From: Ilumatobacter coccineus YM16-304
GTDB taxonomy: Bacteria > Actinomycetota > Acidimicrobiia > Acidimicrobiales > Ilumatobacteraceae
NCBI RefSeq assembly: GCF_000348785.1
Contig: NC_020520.1
Span: forward strand, 3,658,001 to 3,722,000
Direction of reading: 5' to 3'
Length of the DNA stretch: 64,000 nt
This document shows, in pieces, positions 29,344-41,754 of this stretch. The translations under genes and the position numbers were made by a program. The first letter of the stretch is position 1. Each line of letters starts with the position of its first letter. The notes under the pieces were generated by a model. It was not told the DNA's origin, made no database searches, and saw nothing but the letters and a program-made list of their open reading frames with translations.

Positions 29344-30102
29344 GTGACCCGCCGACGTCTGACGATCCTGCTTCCCCTCGCTGCTGCGCTGCTCGCCGGC
29401 GGCTGCACCACCTTCTCCGATGCCGATGCCGTTGCTCGCGTCGGTGACGTCGAGTTGAGCGTCGACGACCTCGACGCGCTCGCGGTCGACGCCGGCATCC
29501 CTGCAGGTGAGGACCTGCCACCCGACGTGGTCCGCACGCTCATCCAGAACTGGGTACAGGAGACGGCGGTTCGTGACGGCCTGCTCGACCCCAACGAGAT
29601 CGACATCAGCGAGGCTGCCATCGGCGCACGCTTCGACAGTGGCCTCACCGAGTCGGGCGTCGTGTGCCCCGCCATCGTCGTCACCGACACGCCCGAGATC
29701 GCGGTCGACGCCGCTGCCGAACTCGATGCCGGCGCCGAGTTCGCCGACGTCTTCGCCGAGCAGAACATCGACACCACGCTCGATTCGACCACCGGGCAGA
29801 TCGGCTGCGTCGACATCCTGTCGGTGCTGCAGGCGGCCGATGCTCCCGAGGTCGGCGTGCTCCTCGACCTCTCCGGCGACGACCGGTACGGCTCGTCGGC
29901 GCTCACCGATCAACTCGGCACGCCGGTCGGTGGCATCGTGGTCGCCTTCCGCACCTACGACGAACTGGCCGACACCGATCGTTCGGTCGTCGATTCGTCG
30001 ATCCGTTCGGTGTTCGCCGTCGAGGAGATCGACATCATGATCGATTCGAGATACGGCTACTTCGATCCGATCACCACGTCGATCCAGCCGCTCGGCGGAT
30101 GA
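29344..30102 (+). CDS. SurA-N-like lipoprotein (foldase-type)
   Basis: A 252-residue lipoprotein with signal VTRRRLTILLPLAAALLAGGC, a good lipobox LAGGC. The mature part begins VARVGDVELSVDDLDALA, as in SurA/PrsA N-terminal chaperone domains. The C-terminal half aligns in layout with a parvulin domain (IGCVDI...GTPVGGIVVAFRTYDELAD) but is poorly conserved, so isomerase activity is doubtful. A lipoprotein of this sort between mfd and mazG is a recurrent actinobacterial arrangement. The stop overlaps the mazG start (ATGA). Confidence 0.78.
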   Translation: MTRRRLTILLPLAAALLAGGCTTFSDADAVARVGDVELSVDDLDALAVDAGIPAGEDLPPDVVRTLIQNWVQETAVRDGLLDPNEIDISEAAIGARFDSGLTESGVVCPAIVVTDTPEIAVDAAAELDAGAEFADVFAEQNIDTTLDSTTGQIGCVDILSVLQAADAPEVGVLLDLSGDDRYGSSALTDQLGTPVGGIVVAFRTYDELADTDRSVVDSSIRSVFAVEEIDIMIDSRYGYFDPITTSIQPLGG

Positions 30103-31586
30103 CCGACGCTCGGTCACCGGCGTCGATCACCGTCGTCGGGCTCGGTCCCGGCGGCGACGACCACGTGACCGCCGAGACGCTCGCAGCGATCGATCGCATC
30201 GCGCATCGCCATCTGCGCACCGCGATCCACCCGTCGGCCCACCTGGTCGCCGACGCTCCCGGCGGGGCGACCAGCCACGACGATCTCTACGAACAGGCCG
30301 ACGACTTCGACGACGTGTACCGAGAGATCACTGCGCGCCTCGTCACGGCTGCCGACGAACACGGCGAGATCCTGTACGCCGTGCCGGGCTCTCCGCTCGT
30401 GCTCGAGCGCACGGTCCGCTACCTGCGCGACGCGTGTGCCGACGCATCGATCGAGCTGCGGATTCTTCCCGCCATGTCGTTTCTCGACGTGGCATGGGCG
30501 CGGCTCGGCATCGACCCCGTCGAAGCCGGCGTCCGTCTGATCGACGGCCACGAGTTCACCACGGCCGCCGCCGACGAATCGGGCCCCCTCCTCGTCGCCC
30601 ACACGCACGCCAACTGGGTGCTGTCCGACATCAAGCTGGCCGTCGAGAACGCCACGGGCGACGAACGGGTCACGATCCTGCAGGCGCTCGGCACCGCCGA
30701 CGAAGTCGTCGTCGACACGACCTGGGCCGAACTCGACCGCACCGTCGACGCCGACCACCTCACCTCGATCTACATCCCGCAGCTCGCCGCCCCGGTCGGG
30801 CGCGAGTACGTCCGGTTCCACGACCTGGTCCGAACCCTTCGCGAACAGTGCCCGTGGGACATCGAGCAGACGCACGACACGCTTATCCCGTTCCTGCTCG
30901 AAGAGACCTACGAAGTGGTCGACGCGTTGCACGACCTCGACCCCGACGACCCGGCGTCCGACGACGACCTCGTCGAAGAACTCGGCGACCTGCTGTTCCA
31001 GATCGAGTTCCACGCGACGATCGCCGAGCAGGAAGGCCGCTTCACGATCGCCGACGTCACGCAGGGCATCCACGAGAAGCTCGTGCGACGGCACCCGCAC
31101 GTGTTCGCCGACACGGTTGCCGACGACACCGACACGGTGCTCACGAACTGGGACGACATCAAGCAGGCCGAGAAGGGTCGGACGTCGATCTTCGACGGCA
31201 TCCCGCGTTCGCTCCCGGCGTTGTCGTACGCCGCCAAGGTCGGCCGCAAGGCGTCGAAGGTCGGGTTCGACTGGCCTGACGTGTCGGGAGCGTTCCCGAA
31301 GGTCGGCGAGGAGACCGCGGAGTTGGCCGAAGCGATGGCCGGCGACGACGATGCGGCGACGTCGGCCGAACTCGGCGACCTGCTGTTCGCCACCGTCAAC
31401 GTCGCTCGTCACCTGGGCATCGACGCCGAACTCGCGTTGCGGGCGGCGAGCGACAAGTTCCGGACGCGTTTCGAAGGGGTCGAACGACTGGCTCGCGAGC
31501 GTTCGATCGATCTCCGTGACGCCGATCTCGCGACGCTCGACGCGCTGTGGGACGACGTCAAGGCCTCCGCCGCAACGGCTGACTGA
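30099..31586 (+). CDS. mazG: MazG nucleotide pyrophosphohydrolase fused to a tetrapyrrole-methylase-fold domain
   Basis: A 495-residue two-domain protein like B. subtilis YabN. Residues ~8-215 form a TP-methylase-fold domain (ITVVGLGPGGDDHVTAET at the N-terminus). The C-terminal half carries two MazG modules with metal-binding EExxE patterns: EETYEVVDAL...EELGDLLFQ and EETAELAEAM...AELGDLLFA. MazG hydrolyses (d)NTPs to monophosphate and pyrophosphate, preventing misincorporation and modulating stress. The methylase-like half has no proven substrate. Start overlaps the upstream stop. Confidence 0.92.
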   Translation: MTDARSPASITVVGLGPGGDDHVTAETLAAIDRIAHRHLRTAIHPSAHLVADAPGGATSHDDLYEQADDFDDVYREITARLVTAADEHGEILYAVPGSPLVLERTVRYLRDACADASIELRILPAMSFLDVAWARLGIDPVEAGVRLIDGHEFTTAAADESGPLLVAHTHANWVLSDIKLAVENATGDERVTILQALGTADEVVVDTTWAELDRTVDADHLTSIYIPQLAAPVGREYVRFHDLVRTLREQCPWDIEQTHDTLIPFLLEETYEVVDALHDLDPDDPASDDDLVEELGDLLFQIEFHATIAEQEGRFTIADVTQGIHEKLVRRHPHVFADTVADDTDTVLTNWDDIKQAEKGRTSIFDGIPRSLPALSYAAKVGRKASKVGFDWPDVSGAFPKVGEETAELAEAMAGDDDAATSAELGDLLFATVNVARHLGIDAELALRAASDKFRTRFEGVERLARERSIDLRDADLATLDALWDDVKASAATAD

Positions 31587-31619
31587 CGACCGCGTCGGTG
31601 ACCGGCCGCCACCAGCCCG

Positions 31620-33458
31620 TCAGAACTGTGGAGGGCTCGATGCGGCGATCGTGGTCCGGCTGCCCGAACCACCGGGGGCCGCATGTGACGCTGCCTGGCG
31701 TGCCGCCGACTCCACGGCCGCGTGTTCGGCGGTGCGTGCGGCCTCCGCTGCAGCCTTGGCTTCGTGAGCCGCCGTGGCCCGCTCCTCGACATCGCGTCGC
31801 TGAGCGGCGAGGAAGTTGTGTTGATCGGCCTCGTGGCGAGCGCCACCGGCAACGAGGTGGCTCGACTCGGTGATGGCAAGCGTGCCCACGAGTTGGATGA
31901 GCGCGGCCAGCGCGAGGTAGCCGGCCAGACGGCCGAACTCGTCGCTGGTCGAACCGTTGTCGAGCGTCGACAGGCCGACGAGGCCTTGCGTGTGCACGAG
32001 CAGGATGACGGCGATGCCGTAGGCGAAACGGATCGGTTGGCGACTTGCCGCCACCGCCACCGCCGCTCGCTCGAGCAGGAAGAACGGGACGAGGAGGATG
32101 AGCGCCTGCAGGACGAAGCCGGTGACGACTGCGCCGATGCGCTCGTCGTCGCCGATGCGCTCGGCGACACGCCAGATGCCGAAGGCGGCGGCGGGCCACG
32201 CGATGGCGGCGAGGATCGGGTTGCGGCGGCGACCGGTCGCCAGGCGAACGTTCATGACCGACACGAACGCCCAGATGGTCACGACGACGAGCAGCAGCGC
32301 CGCGATCGAGCGTTCGACACGCTGCAACGAGGCGAGCGTGTCCCAGGCACGGTCCTGCTGCGACTGCAGCAGGACGCCGTTGCTGGCTTCACGCCAGAAC
32401 AAGAACATGATGATCGCACCGACGATGCTGAGCAAGGCGAGGGCTGCGACCGATGTGACCACGGCGAGGCGCAGGACGTCGGTGCCGGGGAGCAACCGGA
32501 TGCGTTGGCGCAGGTCTCGGTCGATCGGCGGACGGGCGTCGGCGCGGAGCGCTCGCGCCCAGAATCCCATGCGGCCTCGGCCGACCCCGGTGGTCTTCTT
32601 GCCGGCTCGACGATCGAAGGCCTGGCTCACGGCGTCTTCGACCGAACGGCCGCCGCGGATGGCGAGCCCGAACACGATGAGGGTCGGAGGAACGGCCACG
32701 ACGCCGAGCGCCCAGGCGGGTGCGACGCCGTCGAAATCGTCGCCGTACGCACCACCGAGGTTCAGCGCGATGAGGCTGAGCGATCCGACGATCGCCAGCG
32801 CGACCGGCACCCAGTACCAACGGGCGAGCTCCACCGACGCGAAACCCAGTCGGCGCGTGACGCCCGACAGCACGTAGAGCGGACGGTACATGACGAGCAT
32901 CGTCACGATGATCGCGGCGAGCGCGATGGCGAGTGGGACGGGCGAGGCTTCGGCGGTCTCGGTCGCCGACAGCCGTGAGTGCAGGAACACGATCGACAGG
33001 CCCGCTGCGGCCGCCACGACGAACGGGGCGATCCACGCCGCGAGAGCCTGCATCGGATCGGGCGGCTCGTGTGTGCTCGCGATCGAGAGCAGCCGTCTGG
33101 CGTTCTCGACGATGATCCAGGTCCACGCCAGCACGCTGAGGCCGGCGACGACGGCTGCAGCGGTGGTGAGCAACGAGAGCCGCCCCGACCAGGTGTCGCC
33201 GTCGACGACGTTGGCGATCTGCCATCCGGTGCCACCGATTGCCAACGCGCCGGCGCTGATCGCAAGCCAGCGGACGAACCACGCGTTGATCGGCACGCGC
33301 CGCGCCGACTCACGCGTCGCGGCAGCAGGCTTTTTCGGAGCGTTCGGAGCGTTCGGAACGTCGTTCGAGTCGCCTTCGGGGGTCCACGAAGGAGCAGCGG
33401 CGACCTTGAGCTCTGTCGGCGTCGACTGCGGCCCTGGCGGCAGACCTTCGTGTTGCAT
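31620..33458 (-). CDS. Polytopic membrane protein of unknown function
   Basis: A 612-residue protein with a soluble ~55-residue N-terminus, about twelve hydrophobic segments (for example LTTAAAVVAGLSVLAWTWII, VTSVAALALLSIVGAIIMFL and GFVLQALILLVPFFLLE), a cytoplasmic basic loop in the middle (~280-330), and an Ala/Glu-rich C-terminal tail of ~70 residues likely to be coiled coil (RDVEERATAAHEAKAAAEAA). No transporter or enzyme signature was recognised. It is divergent from the DUF4032 gene and converges with mazG. Confidence 0.75.
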   Translation of the reverse strand: MQHEGLPPGPQSTPTELKVAAAPSWTPEGDSNDVPNAPNAPKKPAAATRESARRVPINAWFVRWLAISAGALAIGGTGWQIANVVDGDTWSGRLSLLTTAAAVVAGLSVLAWTWIIVENARRLLSIASTHEPPDPMQALAAWIAPFVVAAAAGLSIVFLHSRLSATETAEASPVPLAIALAAIIVTMLVMYRPLYVLSGVTRRLGFASVELARWYWVPVALAIVGSLSLIALNLGGAYGDDFDGVAPAWALGVVAVPPTLIVFGLAIRGGRSVEDAVSQAFDRRAGKKTTGVGRGRMGFWARALRADARPPIDRDLRQRIRLLPGTDVLRLAVVTSVAALALLSIVGAIIMFLFWREASNGVLLQSQQDRAWDTLASLQRVERSIAALLLVVVTIWAFVSVMNVRLATGRRRNPILAAIAWPAAAFGIWRVAERIGDDERIGAVVTGFVLQALILLVPFFLLERAAVAVAASRQPIRFAYGIAVILLVHTQGLVGLSTLDNGSTSDEFGRLAGYLALAALIQLVGTLAITESSHLVAGGARHEADQHNFLAAQRRDVEERATAAHEAKAAAEAARTAEHAAVESAARQAASHAAPGGSGSRTTIAASSPPQF

Positions 33459-33541
33459 GGTGTGAAGATCGGCACGCCGACGCGTGATCTTGAGCAGAAG
33501 TTGAGAAAGCTCGGACCGAATTCTTCGACCACACTTGAGAG

Positions 33542-36122
<2,581 letters not shown>

Positions 36123-36204
36123 GGTCGGCCGATGCCCGAGACGCCGTAGCGAACGAACGACGCTGACCACATCCGATGAGACGACGGCACGACGGCGTGA
36201 CGGT

Positions 36205-36675
36205 ATGACGGTCGAATTCGAACGGCGCACCACGCTGCCGACGACACCAGAGCGTGCGTTCGACGTCTCGCTCGACGTCGACCTCCATCTCGAGTCGTTC
36301 AAAGACAGCGAGGAATCGATCGTCGGTGGCGTGACGTCCGGTGAGATGGCGCTCGGCGACACGGTGACGTGGCGGGCACGCCACTTCGGAATCTGGTGGA
36401 CGATGACGTCCACCATCACCGAATACGAACGCCCCCATCGATTCGTCGACGAGCAGAAGAAGGGGCCGTTCAAGTCGTTTCGTCACGTGCACGTCTTCGA
36501 GTCGCTCGACGACGGGTCGACCCTGATGATCGACTCGGTCGAGTTCGCCGCTCCGCTCGGTGTGCTCGGTCGCATCGCCGAGAAGGTCGCGCTCGAGCGA
36601 TACCTCCCCAGACTCATCGAACTCCGCAACGCCGAACTCACCAGGTTCTTCGCGTCGCCGGGCGGAGCAGCGTGA
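36205..36675 (+). CDS. SRPBCC (START-like) ligand-binding family protein
   Basis: A 156-residue single-domain protein. FERRTTLPTTPERAFDVSLDVDLH is the usual first strand and helix of SRPBCC proteins; YERPHRFVDEQKKGPFKSFRHVHVFESLDDGSTLMIDSVEF and a long C-terminal helix follow. Such domains hold hydrophobic ligands; the ligand is unknown. Its stop overlaps the GTG of the next gene, so the two are translationally coupled. Confidence 0.8.
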   Translation: MTVEFERRTTLPTTPERAFDVSLDVDLHLESFKDSEESIVGGVTSGEMALGDTVTWRARHFGIWWTMTSTITEYERPHRFVDEQKKGPFKSFRHVHVFESLDDGSTLMIDSVEFAAPLGVLGRIAEKVALERYLPRLIELRNAELTRFFASPGGAA

Positions 36676-37394
36676 GTTCGTTCACGGCGCTGCGCAACGC
36701 CGCACGGGCCGTCGTCGGCCTGCCGATCATGGCGGTGCAGCATCTCGCCCGAGTACGCCACCTCGAACGAACCCAACGCGAGGTGACCTCGTTGAGCGAA
36801 CCCGCCCCGATGCCGGTCACCGCCGGCGGCGACGACGATCTGCAGACTCGATTCGACGGCGTCGGCCCGCTGCTGATGCGCACCTACTCGGTCGAGATCG
36901 TCGAGGCGACGATGACGGCGGCCGAACTCATGGACCGGTTTCGCGACGACCCGAATCAGTTCTGTCCGCAGCACCTCGCCGGCTTCCACGCACCGACGGG
37001 CGAGACGAGCCGACACCTTCGCGACGGTGAGGAGGTGCTCGTCGAACTCCCGGGACCGTGGAACGGGCCGTTGCTGGTGCGGATCGAGTCGCCGACCGAG
37101 ACGGTGCTCGCCACGCGCGACGGGCACATGGAGGCCGGCCAGATCAGGTTCCGGACGTCGGACGACGGCGATCACCTGACGTTCGTGATCCGGTCGTGGG
37201 CACGCGCCGGCGATCGGTGGTTCCGCAGGCTCCACGTCGACACCCCCATCGCCCGCGAAGTCCAGACCGCCATGTGGGCACACACCTGCGACCGCGCCGT
37301 GAAGATGGCCGGAGGCTCGCGCCGGGGCCCGGTGCGCGCCGAGACCGAAGTGTTGGCGAACTCCGACATCGGCGACGACCATGCCCGAGGGTGA
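36672..37394 (+). CDS. DUF1990-like protein
   Basis: A 240-residue protein that begins with a short hydrophobic helix (AARAVVGLPIMAVQHLARV), then carries a domain with PWNGPLLVRIESPTETVLATRDGHMEAGQIRFR followed by FVIRSWARAGDRWFRRL. The GHxEAGxIRF pattern recalls DUF1990, a relative of the SRPBCC fold, which would fit its coupling to an SRPBCC gene. The family call is tentative. GTG start overlapping the upstream TGA; the 3' end overlaps nei by 14 nt. Confidence 0.6.
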   Translation: MSSFTALRNAARAVVGLPIMAVQHLARVRHLERTQREVTSLSEPAPMPVTAGGDDDLQTRFDGVGPLLMRTYSVEIVEATMTAAELMDRFRDDPNQFCPQHLAGFHAPTGETSRHLRDGEEVLVELPGPWNGPLLVRIESPTETVLATRDGHMEAGQIRFRTSDDGDHLTFVIRSWARAGDRWFRRLHVDTPIAREVQTAMWAHTCDRAVKMAGGSRRGPVRAETEVLANSDIGDDHARG

Positions 37395-38169
37395 CACCCT
37401 TCGGCGAGCGGCCGAGGTGCTCACCCCCATCCTCGAGCACCAGGTCGTGACCGACCTCTGGTTCAAGAAGCTGCGCGGCTACCGGCCGAGGGTCGGCGAC
37501 AGGATCGAGAGTGTCGACGCGGTCGGCAAGTACCTCCTGATCGAGTTCGGCCGAGGGCTGGTGCTGCACACCCATCTGGGCATGTCGGGGTCATGGCGAG
37601 CCGCCGGCCTCGATTCAACGCTCCCGCGCGATCCGCGGCTGCGCGTCGTGATCGAAACCCGGCTCGGTCGAGCGCTGTGTTTCGCCGCTCCCGAGATCTC
37701 GACCCACATCAAGGGATCGGGCACGTCGGCGGCCGATCAGCTCGGCCCCGATCTCAGCGACGACGACGCCGACCTCGAACTCGTCGTCGCGAACAGCCGC
37801 CGGCTGCCGCCCGACACGACCGTGGCCGAGATGCTGCTCGATCAACGTGTCGCAGCGGGCGTCGGCAACGTGTTCAAGAGCGAGGCGCTCTTCGTCGCCG
37901 GCATCGCCCCGTTCACGCCCATCGGTGACCTCGACGACGCTCGGCTCGCTGCCCTGTGGTCGGTCGCACACCGCCAGCTCGTGGCCAACCGCGGACGGCC
38001 GTACCGGTCGACGACCGGGCCGGGCAATGCCGGGCGAACGTTCGTGTACGGCCGCCACCGATTCGCCTGCCGCCGCTGCGACAACGCCATCGCCTTCTCT
38101 GCGGCGGGGGAACGCACGGCGCGCTCGACCTACTGGTGTCCGACCTGTCAGCCGGTCGTCGACCACTGA
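37381..38169 (+). CDS. Fpg/Nei family DNA glycosylase (endonuclease VIII-like)
   Basis: A 262-residue bifunctional glycosylase/AP lyase of base-excision repair. It begins MPEGDT, supplying the catalytic Pro2 and Glu3. The H2TH domain contains MLLDQRVAAGVGNVFKSEALF, and the C-terminus has a four-cysteine zinc finger (CRRC...CPTC). The GDT start is more typical of Nei than of Fpg (MPELPEV). The start lies inside the preceding gene. Confidence 0.92.
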   Translation: MPEGDTLRRAAEVLTPILEHQVVTDLWFKKLRGYRPRVGDRIESVDAVGKYLLIEFGRGLVLHTHLGMSGSWRAAGLDSTLPRDPRLRVVIETRLGRALCFAAPEISTHIKGSGTSAADQLGPDLSDDDADLELVVANSRRLPPDTTVAEMLLDQRVAAGVGNVFKSEALFVAGIAPFTPIGDLDDARLAALWSVAHRQLVANRGRPYRSTTGPGNAGRTFVYGRHRFACRRCDNAIAFSAAGERTARSTYWCPTCQPVVDH

Positions 38170-38266
38170 GCGCCAGCAGCAGCGCCAGCACCTCGACCTC
38201 TACGTGAGGGTTGTTGTTTTCGCGACATGACGGCCGAAGTGCCTGAACTCCTGCCAGACTCGTGCG

Positions 38267-38776
38267 GTGCCTCGCAATGCCACGACGTCGATCAAGCGGC
38301 CGCCCGTCCGGGCGTCGGCCGACGCCGGCTCGTCGCGGCTCGGTGACTTCACCCGTCCGATCCCCATCGACAAGCGCATCTCGCGTCGCCCCAAGCTGGC
38401 GCTGATCGCCGGCCTGCTCGCGCTCGGCGTCATCGTGGCGGCCAGCGTCGCCGTGTTCGTGCTGCCGATCGGTACGTGGCGCGACCAAGACACCGACATC
38501 GTCCAGCGCCAAGCGCAGCTCGACGAACTCAACCGCGTCAACGCCGAACTCCAAGCCGAAGTCGATCGGCTCGGCACCGACGACGGCATCCGCGAAGCCG
38601 CCCGACAGGACTACGGCTACGTCGAACAGGGCGAAGAGCGCAGCTCGATCCTCCCGTTCCCCGAACTCTCGACCGATCTCCCCGACGGGTGGCCGTACAA
38701 CGCGGTCACGCAGATCATGGACGCCACGGCGGCCGGCCCGCGCCCTGCTCCGGTCGACGACGCGTCGGCCGACTGA
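38267..38776 (+). CDS. Septum formation initiator FtsB/DivIC-like
   Basis: A 169-residue single-span membrane protein. A basic cytoplasmic N-terminus (~45 residues) is followed by one transmembrane helix (LALIAGLLALGVIVAASVAVFVL) and a heptad-rich coiled coil (IVQRQAQLDELNRVNAELQAEVDRLG). The DivIC end IREAARQDYGYVEQGE follows, with a proline-rich tail. It should act with FtsL and FtsQ at the division septum. It starts with GTG. Actinobacterial gene order (eno near divIC) supports the call. Confidence 0.88.
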   Translation: MPRNATTSIKRPPVRASADAGSSRLGDFTRPIPIDKRISRRPKLALIAGLLALGVIVAASVAVFVLPIGTWRDQDTDIVQRQAQLDELNRVNAELQAEVDRLGTDDGIREAARQDYGYVEQGEERSSILPFPELSTDLPDGWPYNAVTQIMDATAAGPRPAPVDDASAD

Positions 38777-38810
38777 CGCTCCGTCACACCGCCGTCAGCC
38801 CCGCCCGACG

Positions 38811-41729
38811 TCAGAGCGCCGACAGCAGTTCGGCCATCACCTGCACCGGGTGGACCACATCGGCGAAACCGAATCGCTTCGCCTGCGACCGACACGAGTA
38901 CCCCGACGCACAGTTCGTCGACGCGCCGCTCGCGTCGAGTCTTCCCCGCCACCCACGGTCGAAGAGCGCTGCCGACATCGTCTGGCGCTCGGCCTGGTGC
39001 CCGAACACCCCGGCCATCCCGCAGCACGTCGTCGCCACCACGTCGACCGAACAGCCGACCGCTTCGAGCATCGCCCGGTACGTCTCGACGTTCGAAGGCG
39101 CCAGGCTCACCTCGGTGCAGTGCCCGAACAGCTGCACCACCTGCTCGACGCGGCGATCGGAGCCGCCGGCGAGGTCCGGGAGCCGACCGAGGCGCTCCCG
39201 CACGTACTCGGGCAGCGAACGGACCGACTGCGGAAACGTCGGGTCGATCGCCGCGTACTCGTGAGCGCCGAGGAGCGACACGGCCGGTTCGATCGTGATC
39301 AGGTCGACGCCCGACTCGTCGAACGAAACGATCAACTCGCGCTGTGCGGCCACCGCTGCGGCGAATCGCCGACGGCGACCCACCACGTGGTCGAACTTGC
39401 CCGACGGCCTGAACTCCGCGACCGCGGGCCGCTCCCCCACGGCGCGGAGCACGTCGATCGCCGCGACCAACACGTCGGGATCGAGCATGGCGGTGAACAC
39501 GTCCGGAACGATCACGACCGTCGCATCGCCGACGTCGCCACCCGCGGGCACGATCTCGACGTCGACCCGGCGCAGCCGCGTCGACAGACGCCCCGCTGGC
39601 ACCGTCGGCAGGTCGACGATCCCGAACACGCGCTCGAGCACCGGCGACACAACGCGTTGCAGCGGCCTCACCGCTCGCGCCAGGGCCTGCGCAACCGGCG
39701 TCGCCGCCTCGAATCGGCTGAGCAGCGCCGCCCTCACTCGGTGTCGTGGGCTCCGGTCGGGTCGACGGTCGAAGAACCGCGACTTCAACTCCGGGATGTC
39801 GACCCCGACCGGACAGCGACCGGTGCACGCTCCACACGACAGACAGTCGTGCAGCGACTCGGTGACGTCATCGGCCAGCGCGTCGTCGTCCGGGTCGGCG
39901 AGCCACGCTCGCAGCAGGTCGGCGCGACCCTTCGGAGAACGGCGCGGGTCGAGGGTGATCTTGTACGACGGACACATCACCTCGGCCTCACCCCAGTGAT
40001 GGCAGATCCCGTTGCCGTTGCATCCGAACGCCGTGTCGAAATGCTGCCGCTCGGCCACCGCCACGTCACGGTCCCGATGGATCCGCAGCGGCACGGCATC
40101 GATGCGCACGATCTCTCCGACGCCATCGGCCCACTGGTCGGCTCCAGGTCGGTCGGTTGCAGGTGGGTCGGTTGCAGGTGGGTCGGATCCACCGAGCGGT
40201 CGATAGAGCTTTCCCGGGTTGAGCACGTCGTCCGGGTCGAAGCCCGACTTGACCTCGCGCATGCGGCGTATCGTGTCGGCGGGCAGGTCGACGTACTCCC
40301 CTCGGAACCCTCGACCGTGCTCGCCCCAGAGCACGCCACCGAGCCGGGCGACCAGTGCGGCCACGTCGTCGGAGATCTCGCGCAGCATCGCCTCGTGCGT
40401 CGGGTCGTACAGGTCGAGCGCCGGGCGCACGTGCAGACAACCGACGTCGGCGTGTCCGAACATGCCGTAGCCGAGCCCGCGACGGTCGAGGATCTCCCGG
40501 AAGCCGGCGACGAACTCGGGCAGCACCGCCGGCGGCACCGCGCAGTCCTCGACGAACGCGACCGATCGGCGGCCACCGACCGCCTGTCCGAGCAGCCCCA
40601 CCGCGTCTGCCCGAACCTTCCACGCCGCGGCGATGTCGTCCGGATCGCTGGTCGTCGCGATCGCCACGCGGCTCTCGGCTCGGTCCACGATCTCTCGAAG
40701 CTCGGCGAGGCCTCGGTCGCCCTCGTACTCCATCAGCAACAACGCACCGCTCGGCTCGACGCCGAGGAGCGCTCGCAGGCGGGGCCACGCCGGCGATGCA
40801 GCGGCCAGTGCGATGGTCCGCTCGTCGAGGCATTCGATGGCGACCGGCGCCGTGACCTTCAGACGGTTCGCCTCGCGTATCGCCTCGTCGAAGTCGGGAT
40901 ACGAGACCACGGCGAGGCGCGGCGTGGTGGGCAGCGGCGTCAGGCGGATCGTGATCTCGCCGAGCAGGGCCAGCGTCCCTTCCGAGCCGCACAGGATCTT
41001 CGTGAGGTCGACGTCAGGCGATGACGCCGACACAACGCCGGCGAGGTTGTAGCCGGTGAACCCTCTGGGCAGGTCGGGGAATACCTCAACATCCAGATCG
41101 GTGATCGCCCGGGCGATCGACCGGTGCACGGCGCCGACGAGATCGGTGCGCCGAGCGAGCTGTTGGAGTTCGTCGGCGGTGATGGTGCCGAACGTCCATC
41201 GGGTCCCGTCGGCGAGCACGGCGTCGATCGCCAGCACGTGTCCGTTCGTTCGTCCGTGGACGAGCGAGCCCTTGCCCGCAGCATCGGTCGACACCATGCC
41301 GCCGATCGTCGCTCGCGTCGCGGTCGACACGTGCGGTGCGAAGAACAGGCCGTGCTCGGCGAGTGCCGCGTTCAGTTCGCCGAGCACGACGCCCGGCTGC
41401 ACGACCGCGGTCCGGGCCTCCGCGTCGACCGACAAAATCTGGTTCATCCGTCGCCGGGTGTCGACGACGAGCCCGTTGGTCAGGCTCTGCCCGTTCGTGC
41501 CCGTCCCGCCGCCTCGTGCGACCAGGTCGAACGGCTGATCGAGCTCGTGGTTCGCCGCCGCGATGATCGAGAGGTCGTCGGTCGATGCGGGAACGACCAC
41601 CCCCGCCGGAGGGAGCTGGTACACCGAGTTGTCGGTCGCGTAGACGACCCGAGCAGCCGCATCGGTCTCGACGTCGCCGCCGAAGCCCCGCTGTTCGAGT
41701 CGAGCCACCAACTCGCCCAGTTCACCCAC
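38811..41729 (-). CDS. FAD-linked oxidase fused to Fe-S/CCG domain (YdiJ/D-2-hydroxyacid dehydrogenase type)
   Basis: A 972-residue protein with the E. coli YdiJ architecture. Residues ~40-480 form a PCMH FAD domain (DLVARGGGTGTNGQSLTNG) and FAD-oxidase C-terminal domain. A ferredoxin-like motif CLSCGACTGRCP lies near 629-640, followed by a CCG domain (VATTCCGMAG, NCASGYSC). Family members oxidise D-2-hydroxy acids such as D-lactate or D-2-hydroxyglutarate and pass electrons to the membrane pool. The linker after the FAD half has a short DPPAT tandem repeat. GTG 41729 was chosen; the longer open frame only translates the 36-bp repeats upstream. Confidence 0.88.
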   Translation of the reverse strand: MGELGELVARLEQRGFGGDVETDAAARVVYATDNSVYQLPPAGVVVPASTDDLSIIAAANHELDQPFDLVARGGGTGTNGQSLTNGLVVDTRRRMNQILSVDAEARTAVVQPGVVLGELNAALAEHGLFFAPHVSTATRATIGGMVSTDAAGKGSLVHGRTNGHVLAIDAVLADGTRWTFGTITADELQQLARRTDLVGAVHRSIARAITDLDVEVFPDLPRGFTGYNLAGVVSASSPDVDLTKILCGSEGTLALLGEITIRLTPLPTTPRLAVVSYPDFDEAIREANRLKVTAPVAIECLDERTIALAAASPAWPRLRALLGVEPSGALLLMEYEGDRGLAELREIVDRAESRVAIATTSDPDDIAAAWKVRADAVGLLGQAVGGRRSVAFVEDCAVPPAVLPEFVAGFREILDRRGLGYGMFGHADVGCLHVRPALDLYDPTHEAMLREISDDVAALVARLGGVLWGEHGRGFRGEYVDLPADTIRRMREVKSGFDPDDVLNPGKLYRPLGGSDPPATDPPATDRPGADQWADGVGEIVRIDAVPLRIHRDRDVAVAERQHFDTAFGCNGNGICHHWGEAEVMCPSYKITLDPRRSPKGRADLLRAWLADPDDDALADDVTESLHDCLSCGACTGRCPVGVDIPELKSRFFDRRPDRSPRHRVRAALLSRFEAATPVAQALARAVRPLQRVVSPVLERVFGIVDLPTVPAGRLSTRLRRVDVEIVPAGGDVGDATVVIVPDVFTAMLDPDVLVAAIDVLRAVGERPAVAEFRPSGKFDHVVGRRRRFAAAVAAQRELIVSFDESGVDLITIEPAVSLLGAHEYAAIDPTFPQSVRSLPEYVRERLGRLPDLAGGSDRRVEQVVQLFGHCTEVSLAPSNVETYRAMLEAVGCSVDVVATTCCGMAGVFGHQAERQTMSAALFDRGWRGRLDASGASTNCASGYSCRSQAKRFGFADVVHPVQVMAELLSAL

Positions 41730-41754
41730 CCCGCCATGCTCCCACAAGCACCCT